Notes: a model not told the origin generated them from the sequence alone. Shown: positions 8,394 through 16,583, numbered from the stretch's first letter. The stretch is DNA of 64,000 nt from Mesorhizobium carmichaelinearum (GCF_900199455.1 NZ_FZQR01000006.1:328097-392096); one strand, 5' to 3'. Made by a program: numbers and translations.

Positions 8394-9277
8394 GATTTCA
8401 GGATCCCGTATTTTGTCCGGTAGTTTTCCAGCGCCGCATCGAGCCGCACCAGGTTTTCCTCGGTGTAGGCGACGTAGTCGATGCCGGGTGCGTCGAGATA
8501 GAGTTCCGACACCATGCTCCACATCGCCTCGCGCAGCAGCGAGGCGCATTGCATGGCGGCGTGCGAGCGGCGGATCGCCTCGTCCGGCTCCTTCATGAAA
8601 TAGGCGGTCAGGAAGGCAAAGGATTCCGCGTCGCTCATGCCGGCGTTCGACGCGACGCCGGCTAGGTCGAACATTGCCGTGTTGAAGCCGGCATATTCGA
8701 AATCGATCAGCCACAGCCTGCTGCCGTCGTCGAGAATGTTTGCCGGCAAAAGATCATTGTGGCCGAAGACGATCGGCAGCAGTTTCTGCGCCCGCTCCAG
8801 TTCGTCAGCCAGCGTCAAAAGGCGGGGTAAGTCGCCGCGCTTGCGGCTGTTGCCCTCCTCGAGCGTGCGCGCATAGTCGCGGATGACGTGGAACACCCAG
8901 AACATGAAGCCGGCGCCAGAGATATGGTTGGGCATCTCCCGGTGGAAGCCGCGCATCAAGGCGGCGACGCGGCCAAGATTGGCGCGCACGTCCTCGGCCA
9001 GATAGGTCCTGGCGCCAAGGAACGCCGTCACCATGATGCCCGGTTCGGCATAGTGCACCGCCGGCGCGAAACCGGCGGCATGGGCGGCCCGCGCGGTCAT
9101 CACCTCGCGCTCGCGGAAGACATGGTGAAATGGGTAGTCCTGACCGAAGCGCACGACATGCCGTCCGGAAGCGTCGCTGACCACATAATTGGCGTTGCTC
9201 AGGCCGCCGGGCAACGGGGCGATCTCGATGGCGCCGGTCCAGCAGGGCAGGGCGCGGATGCGATCTTCGGCAATCAC
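8390..9277 (-). CDS. Choline kinase-like phosphotransferase
   Basis: Second kinase-fold protein of the window, first gene of a two-gene operon with the dimethylglycine-dehydrogenase-like enzyme (four-base ATGA overlap). Catalytic motif GHNDLLPANILDD and metal motif LIDFEYAGFNTAMFDLAGV match choline/ethanolamine kinases; the N-lobe has LPGGLSNANYVV. I prefer the GTG at 9277, which has AGGGA seven bases upstream, giving 295 residues. The frame extends to a TTG at 9310, but that codon lies at the edge of a palindromic repeat (9309-9410) and has no binding site. Pairing with a demethylating flavoprotein suggests a substrate linked to choline or methylated amines. Confidence 0.82.
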   Translation of the reverse strand: MIAEDRIRALPCWTGAIEIAPLPGGLSNANYVVSDASGRHVVRFGQDYPFHHVFREREVMTARAAHAAGFAPAVHYAEPGIMVTAFLGARTYLAEDVRANLGRVAALMRGFHREMPNHISGAGFMFWVFHVIRDYARTLEEGNSRKRGDLPRLLTLADELERAQKLLPIVFGHNDLLPANILDDGSRLWLIDFEYAGFNTAMFDLAGVASNAGMSDAESFAFLTAYFMKEPDEAIRRSHAAMQCASLLREAMWSMVSELYLDAPGIDYVAYTEENLVRLDAALENYRTKYGILKS

Positions 9278-9308
9278 GGAATCATCCCTGGTTTGCTGGG
9301 CTTCGACC

Positions 9309-9410
9309 AAAGCGCGTCACGTTGAAACGGATCCATGCGACGCGCTTTAGGTCCTTGTTTTTATGCATGTCGTTCTCCCAAAACCGAGGTCGCTTTTGGG
9401 CGACATGCAT
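9309..9410. repeat. Palindromic intergenic repeat (two hairpins)
   Basis: The first hairpin has arms AAAGCGCGTC (9309-9318) and GACGCGCTTT (9339-9348). The second has arms ATGCATGTCG (9363-9372) and CGACATGCAT (9401-9410) with an inner CCCAAAA/TTTTGGG pair. I recall this arrangement, a GCATGTCG...CCCAAAA hairpin, as an abundant intergenic element in Mesorhizobium. It marks non-coding DNA and so helps fix the start of the kinase-like gene. Confidence 0.65.
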
Positions 9411-9457
9411 TGGGCGCCATGGACAGCGCAACGACGGCGGGGAGAAACGCAAATAAC

Positions 9458-9506
9458 CTCGTCGGTGCGGGACGCCAGGATAGGTATCCCGCACCGCACC
9501 GACGAG
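9458..9506. repeat. Long imperfect inverted repeat upstream of the kinase-like operon
   Basis: The left arm CTCGTCGGTGCGGGA (9458-9472) pairs with the right arm 9487-9506, which contains the same sequence in reverse complement plus an extra five-base GGTGC copy that would bulge. The loop is 14 bases. It could be a regulator site or a leader hairpin of the minus-strand operon; there is no T-tract on either side. Confidence 0.5.
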
Positions 9507-9792
9507 CCCCTTGGCCAGGTTTTGGTCCCGGCATCCGCCCCCGCGGATCTGAAAATTCCTTGCGCCAGACACGTTCAAGACGGCCCGGTCAGTGAGTTGC
9601 GGCTCTGCCATCACCCTCCCGTTTGCAGCTCCGAACCCCTGTTGATGCCTGGATTTCACGCCAGGGTTGCCCGGTTGTCAACAAAAACATGTGACTTTTT
9701 TTGGGTGTTTTGCCCGAAAGCAAGGGTAATCCCTTTAAAAGCACTCGAATTACCTTAGAACCGGTCAAAAGCCTAAGTCCGGGGAAGACCAA

Positions 9793-10569
9793 ATGGCCCA
9801 TTCCAAACGCCACGGCGAGATCCTGCGGCTGCTGCAGGAAGAGGGAACCGTCACCATCGCCAGCCTGGCCGACCGGCTGGGTGTTTCGCTCGAAACCGTG
9901 CGGCGCGACGTCAAGCCGCTCACCAATGATGGTTCGGTTCTGAAAATGCATGGCGCCATCGGCCTGCCGTCGATGGTCGGCGAAGCGCCGTTCGAACGGC
10001 GCATGCGCGAGAATGCCGATGCCAAGCGCATCATTGCCCGCATGGTCGCGGCCACCATCCGCGACGGCGAATCGGTCATGCTCGACACCGGCACCACCAC
10101 CTCGTTCCTGGCCCGGGAACTGCTCGGCCACCGGCGGCTGACGGTCGTCACCAATTCTTCCGACATCGCCCGCACGCTGGCCACCATCAACGGCAACAAG
10201 GTCTACATGGCCGGCGGCGAACTGCGCAGCGATTCCGGCGCTGCCTTCGGCACTTCGGCCATCGAGTTCGTCAGCCGCTTCTCGGTCAGCCATGCCATCA
10301 TCTCCACCGGCGCTGTCGATGCGGTGACGGGTGTCATGGATTATGATCTGGAAGAGGCGGAATTCGCCCGCATGGTGCTGTCGCGCGGCCAACGCTCGCT
10401 CGTCATCACCGACCACACCAAATTCGGCCGCCATGGCCTGGTCCAGGTCTGCGGCTTCGACGGCTTTTCCGAACTCGCCACCGACCGCTCGCCGCCGCAC
10501 GACATAGAAGCGGCGCTGGCGCAGGCCGGCGCGCGGCTCAGCATTGCCGGCGGCGAAGCCGGGTTCTGA
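9793..10569 (+). CDS. DeoR/GlpR family transcriptional regulator
   Basis: Cytoplasmic sugar-phosphate-responsive regulator of 258 residues. N-terminal winged HTH at about 6-57 (RHGEILRLLQEEGTVTIASL, then ADRLGVSLETVRRDVKPLTN, then a G/H-G-A wing element). The C-terminal DeoRC sensor domain has LDTGTTTSFLARELL, VVTNSSDIA and the AIISTGAVDAVTGVMDYDLEEAEFAR phosphosugar-isomerase-like region. It is divergent from the kinase-like/flavoprotein operon across a structured 515-base gap, which makes that operon its most likely target; this is inference from position. Confidence 0.88.
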   Translation: MAHSKRHGEILRLLQEEGTVTIASLADRLGVSLETVRRDVKPLTNDGSVLKMHGAIGLPSMVGEAPFERRMRENADAKRIIARMVAATIRDGESVMLDTGTTTSFLARELLGHRRLTVVTNSSDIARTLATINGNKVYMAGGELRSDSGAAFGTSAIEFVSRFSVSHAIISTGAVDAVTGVMDYDLEEAEFARMVLSRGQRSLVITDHTKFGRHGLVQVCGFDGFSELATDRSPPHDIEAALAQAGARLSIAGGEAGF

Positions 10570-10633
10570 GCCTGCCACCAGCGCCTGGTGGGCGAAGGCG
10601 ATGTTGTGCATCGATCGCCGCCTGCGGCCATGC

Positions 10634-11995
10634 CTACGCGGGCACGGCGCGAAAACTCATCCTGAAGCAGGCGCCGCTCGGCTTGCTGTCGAAAATCTCG
10701 ATACGACCGCCATGCAGTTGCATGATTTCCTGCACGAGGTTGAGGCCGAGCCCGGCGCCGTGATCTTGCGGGCGCAGCCGATAGAAGGGCTCGAAGATGC
10801 GTTCGCGCTCGGCTGGCGGCACGCCGTCGCCTTCGTCCCTTACCTCGATGATTGCGGGCGCCGCAACGCTGACTGTGATCTTGCCCGCGCGGCCGCCATG
10901 CTCGATGGCGTTCTGGACGATGTTGGTCACCGCGCGCTCGATCGCGGTGCGGTCGCCGCTGGCGAAAACCGTTTCCCGTTCCGGCTCGAACGACATTTCA
11001 TACCCGGCGGAGAACGCCATCGGCGCGAGATCGACGATGACGCCACGCGCGATCGCCACGAGATCGACTTTCTCGAAAGGCGAGGTCTGCCGGTCGAGGC
11101 GTTGCAGGTCGAGCAACTGGTCGGTCAGCGTCGACAGCCGCGCTGCGTCCTGCAGCAGCCGGGCCCGCTCCGGTGTCGCCGGCAGCGAGGCCAGCCGCGT
11201 GTTGAGGATGGCGACCGGTGTCCTCAATTCATGAGCGGCGTCGGTCAGGAAGCGCTTGTGGCGCTCGTAGCCCTTGTCGAGCCGCGCAAGGGCGGCGTTC
11301 ACCGCCTTGACCAGCGGCGTCACCTCCATCGGCACGTCTTTCAGCGGCAGCTGCACGCCGCGCTGGTCGATGTCGATGCGTTCGGCCTCGGCCGCCGCAT
11401 GGCCAAGGCCCGACAGCGCGCCGCGCACCACCCAAGGCGTCGCGAACAGTGTGGCCAGCGCCATCAGTCCCGCCAGCGGCAATATGCCTTGCAGGAAGAA
11501 TTGCGGCGCCTGTCCGAGCAGGCGCAGCAGCGAAAGCCCGCCCTTGGTGCCGGTGAAGATCTGGACGTTGCCGGCTTCCGTTTCGGTCCAGCGGATCTTT
11601 GCATCCGGCGGCGCGCTCTCGCCGATGGAATTGTCGATACGCGCGTCGCTGATAGTGTCCAGCAGCCCCGCGAAAGGCACGAAGAGGGCCGGAACAGTGC
11701 CTTCCTGCAGCCGCTGCCCGTGCTTGTCGCGGATGATGAACCAGAGGCCGGGGACATCCGATCGCAGCTTCGTCAGATCGGAGGTCTCGCGCAGGGTAAG
11801 CTTGCCGCCCGCGTCGCGCGCCACGGCATCCGCCAGCACGTCCATCGTGCCGTCCTCATAGTCGTGCGGAATGAGGCCGGTGGCGAGCAACGCGCCGAGA
11901 ATGCCGACAATGATCAGCGTCAGCATCGCGCATTGCAGCAAGGCGATGCGCAGCACCAGGCTCCATTTGAGCGAACGTGGCCGCCTGATGCTCAT
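10634..11995 (-). CDS. Two-component sensor histidine kinase
   Basis: Membrane sensor kinase, 453 residues from ATG 11995, which lies 10 bases after the response regulator stop. Two transmembrane helices (about residues 13-40 and 167-190) enclose a periplasmic domain of about 125 residues. HAMP-like linker, then the phosphoacceptor motif FLTDAAHELRTPVA with H255, the N-box NIVQNAIEHGG, and G-boxes VRDEGDGVP and GAGLGLNLV. The architecture resembles QseC/TctE-type kinases. The signal is unknown. It is co-transcribed with the OmpR-type regulator upstream. Confidence 0.92.
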   Translation of the reverse strand: MSIRRPRSLKWSLVLRIALLQCAMLTLIIVGILGALLATGLIPHDYEDGTMDVLADAVARDAGGKLTLRETSDLTKLRSDVPGLWFIIRDKHGQRLQEGTVPALFVPFAGLLDTISDARIDNSIGESAPPDAKIRWTETEAGNVQIFTGTKGGLSLLRLLGQAPQFFLQGILPLAGLMALATLFATPWVVRGALSGLGHAAAEAERIDIDQRGVQLPLKDVPMEVTPLVKAVNAALARLDKGYERHKRFLTDAAHELRTPVAILNTRLASLPATPERARLLQDAARLSTLTDQLLDLQRLDRQTSPFEKVDLVAIARGVIVDLAPMAFSAGYEMSFEPERETVFASGDRTAIERAVTNIVQNAIEHGGRAGKITVSVAAPAIIEVRDEGDGVPPAERERIFEPFYRLRPQDHGAGLGLNLVQEIMQLHGGRIEIFDSKPSGACFRMSFRAVPA

Positions 11996-12005
11996 CGCTC
12001 GGCGC

Positions 12006-12680
12006 TCATGTCGTTTCGCGCAGGAGATAACCGACGCCGCGAATACCATTGATCGTCACGCCGCTGTCCGCATCGGCAAGTTTGCGGCGCAGGCGCGAGA
12101 CATGGGTGTCGAGCGCGTTGGACTGGATCTCGTCGTCGAGGCCGAACACCGCTTCCATCAGCGCCTCGCGCTGCACCATACGGCCAGTGCGCCGCATCAG
12201 CGCCTCCAGCACCAGGAGTTCGCGGCGCGGCAGGCTGAGCGGCTCGCCGCGGATCGCCGCCTCGCGATGCCCAACATCGAGCACCAGATGACCGGCGCGG
12301 ATGAATTGCGACTGCAGCGGCGCCGGGCGCCTGAGTAGCGCGCGCAAGCGGGCCAGCAATTCCTCGAAGGCGAACGGCTTTGCCAGATAGTCGTCCGCGC
12401 CCATGTCCAGCCCATCGACCTTGTCAGATGTGTCTCCCTTGGCCGTCAGCACCAGCACCGGCGTGGTGTTCGCCGCCGAGCGCAATCTCGGCACCAGCGA
12501 CAGCCCGTCGCCATCCGGCAACTGGCGGTCGAGCAGGATGGCGTCGTAGCTGTCGACGGCAACGAAGCCCTCCGCCTCAAGCAGGGTGCCGGCGTGATCG
12601 ACCACCATGTCGTGGCGCTTCAGCGCCGCACGCAGCGCCGAGACCATTTCGGGCTCGTCTTCGACCAGCAAGATACGCAT
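12006..12680 (-). CDS. OmpR-family response regulator
   Basis: DNA-binding partner of the kinase encoded just downstream. The 224 residues from ATG 12680 start with MRILLVEDEPEM; the phosphoacceptor is D51 in AILLDRQLPDGDG, followed by VLVLTAKGD and DYLAKPF (Thr and Lys of the receiver switch). The C-terminal winged helix (about 125-222) ends in THVSRLRRKLADADSGVTIN and RGVGYLL, typical of OmpR/PhoB. An upstream extension of 40 codons is open but has no start signal. Inverted repeats at 12728-12812 could be its own operator. Confidence 0.93.
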   Translation of the reverse strand: MRILLVEDEPEMVSALRAALKRHDMVVDHAGTLLEAEGFVAVDSYDAILLDRQLPDGDGLSLVPRLRSAANTTPVLVLTAKGDTSDKVDGLDMGADDYLAKPFAFEELLARLRALLRRPAPLQSQFIRAGHLVLDVGHREAAIRGEPLSLPRRELLVLEALMRRTGRMVQREALMEAVFGLDDEIQSNALDTHVSRLRRKLADADSGVTINGIRGVGYLLRETT

Positions 12681-12966
12681 CCACACTCCCCGGCAACCAT
12701 CACTGCATCGGGCGCTACCGCGCCAACATTGCGTAGACATGGCAGAGCCGAATGGCCTGCGGCCGGCAAGTTCTTTCTTTGCGCCAGCGCTATTGCGCAA
12801 TGTCTATGCAATCCAGCCACGGCAAACAGCGCCGGTCGGCAGGAACCGCCCATGCCGGCGTCAAGGCGTCGGGCCCGACTATGCAACAGGTTCGGGTCCG
12901 ACGCTGAAACGAAATCAAGCGGCCACCACCTAGTTGGCGTGCCGTTGTCCGGGATTGAGGTTGGAT
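12681..12966. other. Divergent intergenic region with inverted repeat arms
   Basis: This gap lies between the response regulator gene and the PmtA-like gene. It contains two copies of a 13-base sequence in opposite orientation, ATTGCGTAGACAT (12728-12740) and ATGTCTATGCAAT (12800-12812), differing at one position. A short ATTGCGCAAT palindrome at 12792-12801 overlaps the second arm. The placement suits a regulator binding region serving one or both divergent units. Confidence 0.45.
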
Positions 12967-13566
12967 ATGCCTGCACATGATGCCCTGTCTTTTCTCATGG
13001 CGTGGACCGTTGCGCCGTTCAGGGTCGGCTCCGTCACGCCGTCCAGTTCCAGCCTGGCGACCTTGATGACGCGCGACATCGGTCCGGAGACAGGCCCCGT
13101 GCTAGAGCTCGGTCCAGGAACCGGCCCTTTCACACGGGCGCTGCTGTCACGCGGGGTGCGGGAGGAGGATCTGACGCTGATCGAATCCGATCCAGATTTC
13201 GCGGCACTTCTCAAGCGGCGCTTTCCCGCTGCCCGGATCTTCGAAATGGATGCCGTCGGGCTGCGCCATCTGTCGCTCTTCCACGGGCCGGTGGTCGGCG
13301 CTGCCGTCAGCGGTTTGCCGTTCCGCCTGATTTCACCGCGCAAGACGCTTGCCATTCTGGAAGGCGTTTTCGCAAACCTTTGTTCCGGCGGGGCGCTCTA
13401 TCAATTCACGCTCGGCCGCCGCTGCCCGTTCGACCAGTCGCTGCTTGACCGGCTCGATCTCGAGGTGACGCGGGTCGGCCATACATTTCGCAATTTCCCG
13501 CCGGCGACGGTCTATCGCGTCGCCAGGATCAAGACGCTGGGAACATATGATTGGCGCTTCGCATGA
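12967..13566 (+). CDS. PmtA-like phospholipid N-methyltransferase
   Basis: Class I SAM-dependent methyltransferase of 199 residues resembling the rhizobial PmtA type, which converts phosphatidylethanolamine towards phosphatidylcholine at the inner membrane. The N-terminus ALSFLMAWTVAPFRVGSVTP matches the amphipathic start of that family, followed by GPVLELGPGTGPFTRALLSRGV (SAM loop) and LTLIESDPDFAALL. VGAAVSGLPFRLISP corresponds to the active-site strand. ATG 12967 has TTGAGG upstream. Its stop overlaps the start of the DedA gene (ATGA), so the two are coupled. Phospholipid substrate is inferred from family and neighbour. Confidence 0.75.
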   Translation: MPAHDALSFLMAWTVAPFRVGSVTPSSSSLATLMTRDIGPETGPVLELGPGTGPFTRALLSRGVREEDLTLIESDPDFAALLKRRFPAARIFEMDAVGLRHLSLFHGPVVGAAVSGLPFRLISPRKTLAILEGVFANLCSGGALYQFTLGRRCPFDQSLLDRLDLEVTRVGHTFRNFPPATVYRVARIKTLGTYDWRFA

Positions 13567-14180
13567 CCGGTCCGCTGTCGGCCATTCTCGGCTTCGGCCT
13601 GTTCGGCGTTTTCTGCCTCGCCTTCACCGAGAAGATCCTGCCGATCCCGCCCTCGCATGTGCTGCTGCTGTTCCTCGGTATGACGGCGGCGCCTGACAGC
13701 ACTACACTCCTGATCCTGCTGGTGGTGACGACTCTCGCCTCCTTCGCCGGCTGCCTTGTCTGGTACGGGGTTGGTTGCCGGATCGGATTTGATCGTGCCG
13801 ACAGGCTGATCGAACGGGTCGGCAGATATGTCTTCCTGCGCCCCGCAACCTATCGCAAACTCGGCCAGGTCTATCGCCGCAATCATGTGCGGGTGTCGCT
13901 GCTGGCGCAGTTCATCCCGACGGTGCGCAATTATTTGCCGATCGCGGCCGGCGCGCTTTGTCTGCCGGCTCTGCCCTTCGCGATCGCGACGCTGCTCGGC
14001 GCCACCATCTGGAATGCAGGCTTCCTCCTGACCGGCTATCTCTTGCGCGGCAGCGGCCAGGATTCCTTCACGGTGGGTTTGCGCATCATCGTCATCGTCG
14101 TGGCGCTGGAGACGGCCTTCATGCTGGCGTTGCGCTATGGCCCCGCATGGCGGCGCCGCATCAAGCTGGTGCGCGGCTGA
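13563..14180 (+). CDS. DedA family membrane protein
   Basis: Polytopic inner-membrane protein of the DedA/SNARE-associated (VTT) family, 205 residues from the ATG overlapping the preceding stop. It has the reentrant-loop region FLGMTAAPDSTTLL...ASFAGCLVWYGVGCRIG and the conserved amphipathic segment with LLAQFIPTVRNYLPIAAGAL, which contains the family's F-x-P-x-x-R motif. Proteins of this family are lipid transporters/scramblases, including undecaprenyl-phosphate and phosphatidylethanolamine flippases. Translational coupling to a PmtA-like methyltransferase supports a lipid role. Confidence 0.87.
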   Translation: MTGPLSAILGFGLFGVFCLAFTEKILPIPPSHVLLLFLGMTAAPDSTTLLILLVVTTLASFAGCLVWYGVGCRIGFDRADRLIERVGRYVFLRPATYRKLGQVYRRNHVRVSLLAQFIPTVRNYLPIAAGALCLPALPFAIATLLGATIWNAGFLLTGYLLRGSGQDSFTVGLRIIVIVVALETAFMLALRYGPAWRRRIKLVRG

Positions 14181-14256
14181 ACGCACGGCTCTCGAGCCAT
14201 GGGATAAGCTCCGCCATCGGCTTTCCTTCACTCGGCTGCCGGTGTTTAGTCCGGCC

Positions 14257-15162
14257 ATGGCCTTCACCATCCGCCAGTTGCAGTTCTTCATCGCCGTCGC
14301 CGAGCAAGGCACGGTGTCGGGCGCGGCACAAAACCTCTCCATCTCGCAATCGTCCGTCACCGAAGCGATCAAGGAACTCGAAAGCGATCTCGGCGTCGAA
14401 CTGTTCGAGCGCCATCCGCGCGGCCTCAACATCACCCACAAGGGCCACCAGTTCCTGCGCCACGCGACCAAGATCCTCGCCGACGTCTCCGACGCCCGCC
14501 GTTCTTTTTCCGGCGAACAGGCGGTGGCGGGAGGGCGGCTGCAGCTTGGCGTCACCTCGCTGGTCGCCGGCTATGTGCTGTCGGATCTGCTCTCCCGCTA
14601 CCGCCGCGCCTATCCCGGTGTCGAGGTCTCGGCCATCGAGGACAATGGCGACTACCTCGAACATCTGCTGATCGGCGGCAAGCTGGACATCGCCGTCATG
14701 GTCACCTCCAATTTGCGCGACCGCACGGCGCTGCAATCGGAAATCCTTGAAGTCTCGGCCTATCGCTTGTGGCTGCCGCTCGGCCATCCGCTCGCCAGCG
14801 CCGACATCATCAGCATTGGCGATATTGCTGGCGAACCGTTGATCATGCTGACCGTCGACGAAATCGAGGAGAACACCGGCAAGTTGCTGACGGCTATCGG
14901 CGCCAAGCCGCATGTCGCCTTCCGCACCCGTTCCGTCGAAGCCGTGCGCAGCCTGGTCGCCACCGGCGCCGGCGTGGCGCTGCTGCCCGACCTCGTCTAC
15001 CGGCCTTGGTCGCTGGAAGGCGACCGCATCGAGTCGCGCGATATTTCCGGCTCTCTCCCCGTCGTCCAGGTCGGCATGGTCTGGCGGCGCGGCTCCGGCC
15101 TGCCGCAGGCGGCGCGCGATTTCATCGGGCTTGCCCAGTCGCAGCGGACGGTCCGTCGCTAG
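14257..15162 (+). CDS. LysR-family transcriptional regulator
   Basis: A 301-residue LTTR from ATG 14257. N-terminal winged HTH (MAFTIRQLQFFIAVAEQGTV, then AAQNLSISQSSVTEAIKELE and LGVELFERHPRGLNITHKG) and a periplasmic-binding-like effector domain from about residue 90 (LQLGVTSLVAGYVLSDLL). It is similar in layout to regulators of nitrogen-compound metabolism, but no target can be named: it follows the PmtA/DedA pair on the same strand by 76 bases and meets the MerR gene head-on with a four-base overlap of stops. Confidence 0.88.
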   Translation: MAFTIRQLQFFIAVAEQGTVSGAAQNLSISQSSVTEAIKELESDLGVELFERHPRGLNITHKGHQFLRHATKILADVSDARRSFSGEQAVAGGRLQLGVTSLVAGYVLSDLLSRYRRAYPGVEVSAIEDNGDYLEHLLIGGKLDIAVMVTSNLRDRTALQSEILEVSAYRLWLPLGHPLASADIISIGDIAGEPLIMLTVDEIEENTGKLLTAIGAKPHVAFRTRSVEAVRSLVATGAGVALLPDLVYRPWSLEGDRIESRDISGSLPVVQVGMVWRRGSGLPQAARDFIGLAQSQRTVRR

Positions 15163-15650
15163 TGTGGCTGCTCCAGGCTGGCGTGGCCAGTCCTGCGCTT
15201 GCGCCTCTTGACGGAAACCGCCTCCGCCTTGAACGGCCCTATCGGGGCAACCTCGAAGCGGCCGGCGCCGGCAAGCCTGACGGCGCGGCGGAACGCAGGG
15301 CACTCCATCGGCCGGGCGGCCGGACATCGGGCGGCGTGACGCAAAGCCTCTCGGATCGCCGTCAGGCGTTGGATGATTTGGTCCAGTTCCTTCGCCTTGG
15401 CATCCAGGCGCCCTCGATCCATTTTCGGCAGGCTGTCGGGCGTCAGCATCGAGGAAATCTCGTCCAGTGCGAATCCACCAGCGCGTCCGAGCGCGATCAA
15501 GGCGAGCCGGTCCAGGACGGTAGGGTCGAACAGGCGGCGTTGGCCGCGACGGCCGATCGAGGCGACGAGGCCCTTCTCCTCGTAGTAGCGAAGTGTCGAG
15601 GCGGGCACGCCGGTGCGGCGCGACACTTCGGCAATGTCCATATCTTTCAT
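15159..15650 (-). CDS. MerR-family transcriptional regulator
   Basis: A 163-residue MerR protein from ATG 15650: winged HTH IAEVSRRTGVPASTLRYYEEKGL with RRLFDPTVLDRLALIALG, then a dimerisation coiled coil (LDAKAKELDQIIQRLTAIREAL) and a C-terminal tail holding two cysteines (AARCPAARPMECPAFRR) and a basic end (KRRKRRTG). The tail length and cysteines suggest an effector region, possibly metal, thiol or drug responsive. It is divergent from a methyltransferase gene, with a promoter between them that has the stretched spacer typical of MerR control. Confidence 0.87.
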   Translation of the reverse strand: MKDMDIAEVSRRTGVPASTLRYYEEKGLVASIGRRGQRRLFDPTVLDRLALIALGRAGGFALDEISSMLTPDSLPKMDRGRLDAKAKELDQIIQRLTAIREALRHAARCPAARPMECPAFRRAVRLAGAGRFEVAPIGPFKAEAVSVKRRKRRTGHASLEQPH

Positions 15651-15652
15651 GC

Positions 15653-15683
15653 TTGACCTCAAGTCGGCTTGAACTCGTAGAGT
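15653..15683 (+). promoter_or_regulatory. MerR-type promoter with 19-bp spacer and dyad operator
   Basis: The -35 TTGACC (15653-15658) and -10 TAGAGT (15678-15683) are separated by 19 bases, the over-long spacing that MerR activators untwist. The spacer holds the dyad TCAAG-TCGG-CTTGA (15659-15672), resembling SoxR/MerR-family boxes. It reads towards the methyltransferase gene at 15727 and overlaps the region just upstream of the merR-like start at 15650, so autoregulation is expected. Confidence 0.72.
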
Positions 15684-15726
15684 GCTCGCGACGATCGGTG
15701 AGAGCAACACGAAAGCGAGGTCCGCT

Positions 15727-16572
15727 ATGCCGCAATCCGCGCAGCCAAACACACGCCAAGCCGCGCTCTGGAACGATGCCAGCGGAAAGGCCTGGGTCGA
15801 GATGCAGCCGATCCTCGACGAGATACTGGCGCCGTTCGAGCGACTGGTGGTCGATGCAGGCTATCCCGGGGAAGGGAGCAATGTCCTGGACATCGGTTGC
15901 GGTGCCGGCGCCACAACTCTGGCGATGGCGCGCCGCGTCGGCAACGACGGAAATTGTCTGGGGCTCGACATTTCGCAGCCGCTTGTCGCCCTGGCGACGG
16001 AGCGCAGGAGGGTGGAAGACCTAGCAAACGCAAGTTTTGAAGTGGGCGACGCCCAGGCATATGCGTTCGAATCCGGGCACTTCGACGCTGTTATCTCGCG
16101 CTTCGGTGTCATGTTCTTCGATGATCCCGTGGCCGCGTTCACCAACATAAGAAAGGCCGCGAGGCGCAGTGGCAAACTCGCCTTTGTTGCCTGGCGCGGT
16201 CCGCTCGAGAATGATTTCATGACGACCGCCGCGCGAGCGGCTGCGCCTTTCCTGCCGCCCGCACCAGCGCCAGACCCCGATGCGCCGGGTCAGTTTGCCT
16301 TTGCCGACGGCGCCAAGGTGAAGCGGATCCTGGAAGCGAGCGGTTGGGCTTCAATCGAAGTCGAACGGGCGGACGTCCCGTGTCGGATCGCCCAACGCGA
16401 TCTGATGACGTTTGTCACCCGGCTAGGGCCACTCGGCGCTGCGCTGCGCGAGGTTGACCGGGCGACGGCCGAAAAAATCACGACGGTGTTGCCGGCAGCG
16501 TTCGCGCCTTTCGTTGAGGACGGCGAGGCTCGCTTCAATGCCGCCTGCTGGCTGGTGACGGCGCTTGCTTGA
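15727..16572 (+). CDS. Class I SAM-dependent methyltransferase, predicted MerR target
   Basis: A 281-residue soluble methyltransferase from ATG 15727. Motifs are VLDIGCGAGATTLAMARRVG (SAM loop, about residues 57-76), LGLDISQPLVALA, FEVGDAQAYAFESGHFDAVISRFGVMFF and KLAFVAWRGPLEN. This places it in the UbiE/SmtA-like group, whose members include enzymes acting on small molecules and toxic metalloids. The 5' region carries a MerR-type promoter, so it is probably induced by whatever the adjacent MerR protein senses. Its substrate is not deducible. Confidence 0.83.
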   Translation: MPQSAQPNTRQAALWNDASGKAWVEMQPILDEILAPFERLVVDAGYPGEGSNVLDIGCGAGATTLAMARRVGNDGNCLGLDISQPLVALATERRRVEDLANASFEVGDAQAYAFESGHFDAVISRFGVMFFDDPVAAFTNIRKAARRSGKLAFVAWRGPLENDFMTTAARAAAPFLPPAPAPDPDAPGQFAFADGAKVKRILEASGWASIEVERADVPCRIAQRDLMTFVTRLGPLGAALREVDRATAEKITTVLPAAFAPFVEDGEARFNAACWLVTALA

Positions 16573-16583
16573 AGCGGTGTCTG

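Larger units (their letters stand above)
9278..9792. other. Divergent intergenic region of 515 bases
   Basis: This gap separates the kinase/flavoprotein operon from the DeoR gene. It holds a two-hairpin repeat (9309-9410) and a long imperfect inverted repeat (9458-9506). An A+T-richer stretch follows at about 9670-9770, just before the DeoR gene, where its promoter should lie. I see no convincing open reading frame; the frames that stay open here are antisense by-products of high G+C. Confidence 0.6.

Noticed and set aside
8394..8714. 107-codon N-terminal extension of the flavoprotein frame
   Set aside because: It lies inside the kinase-like gene in another frame; the true start is the ATG overlapping that gene's stop, directly before the FAD motif.
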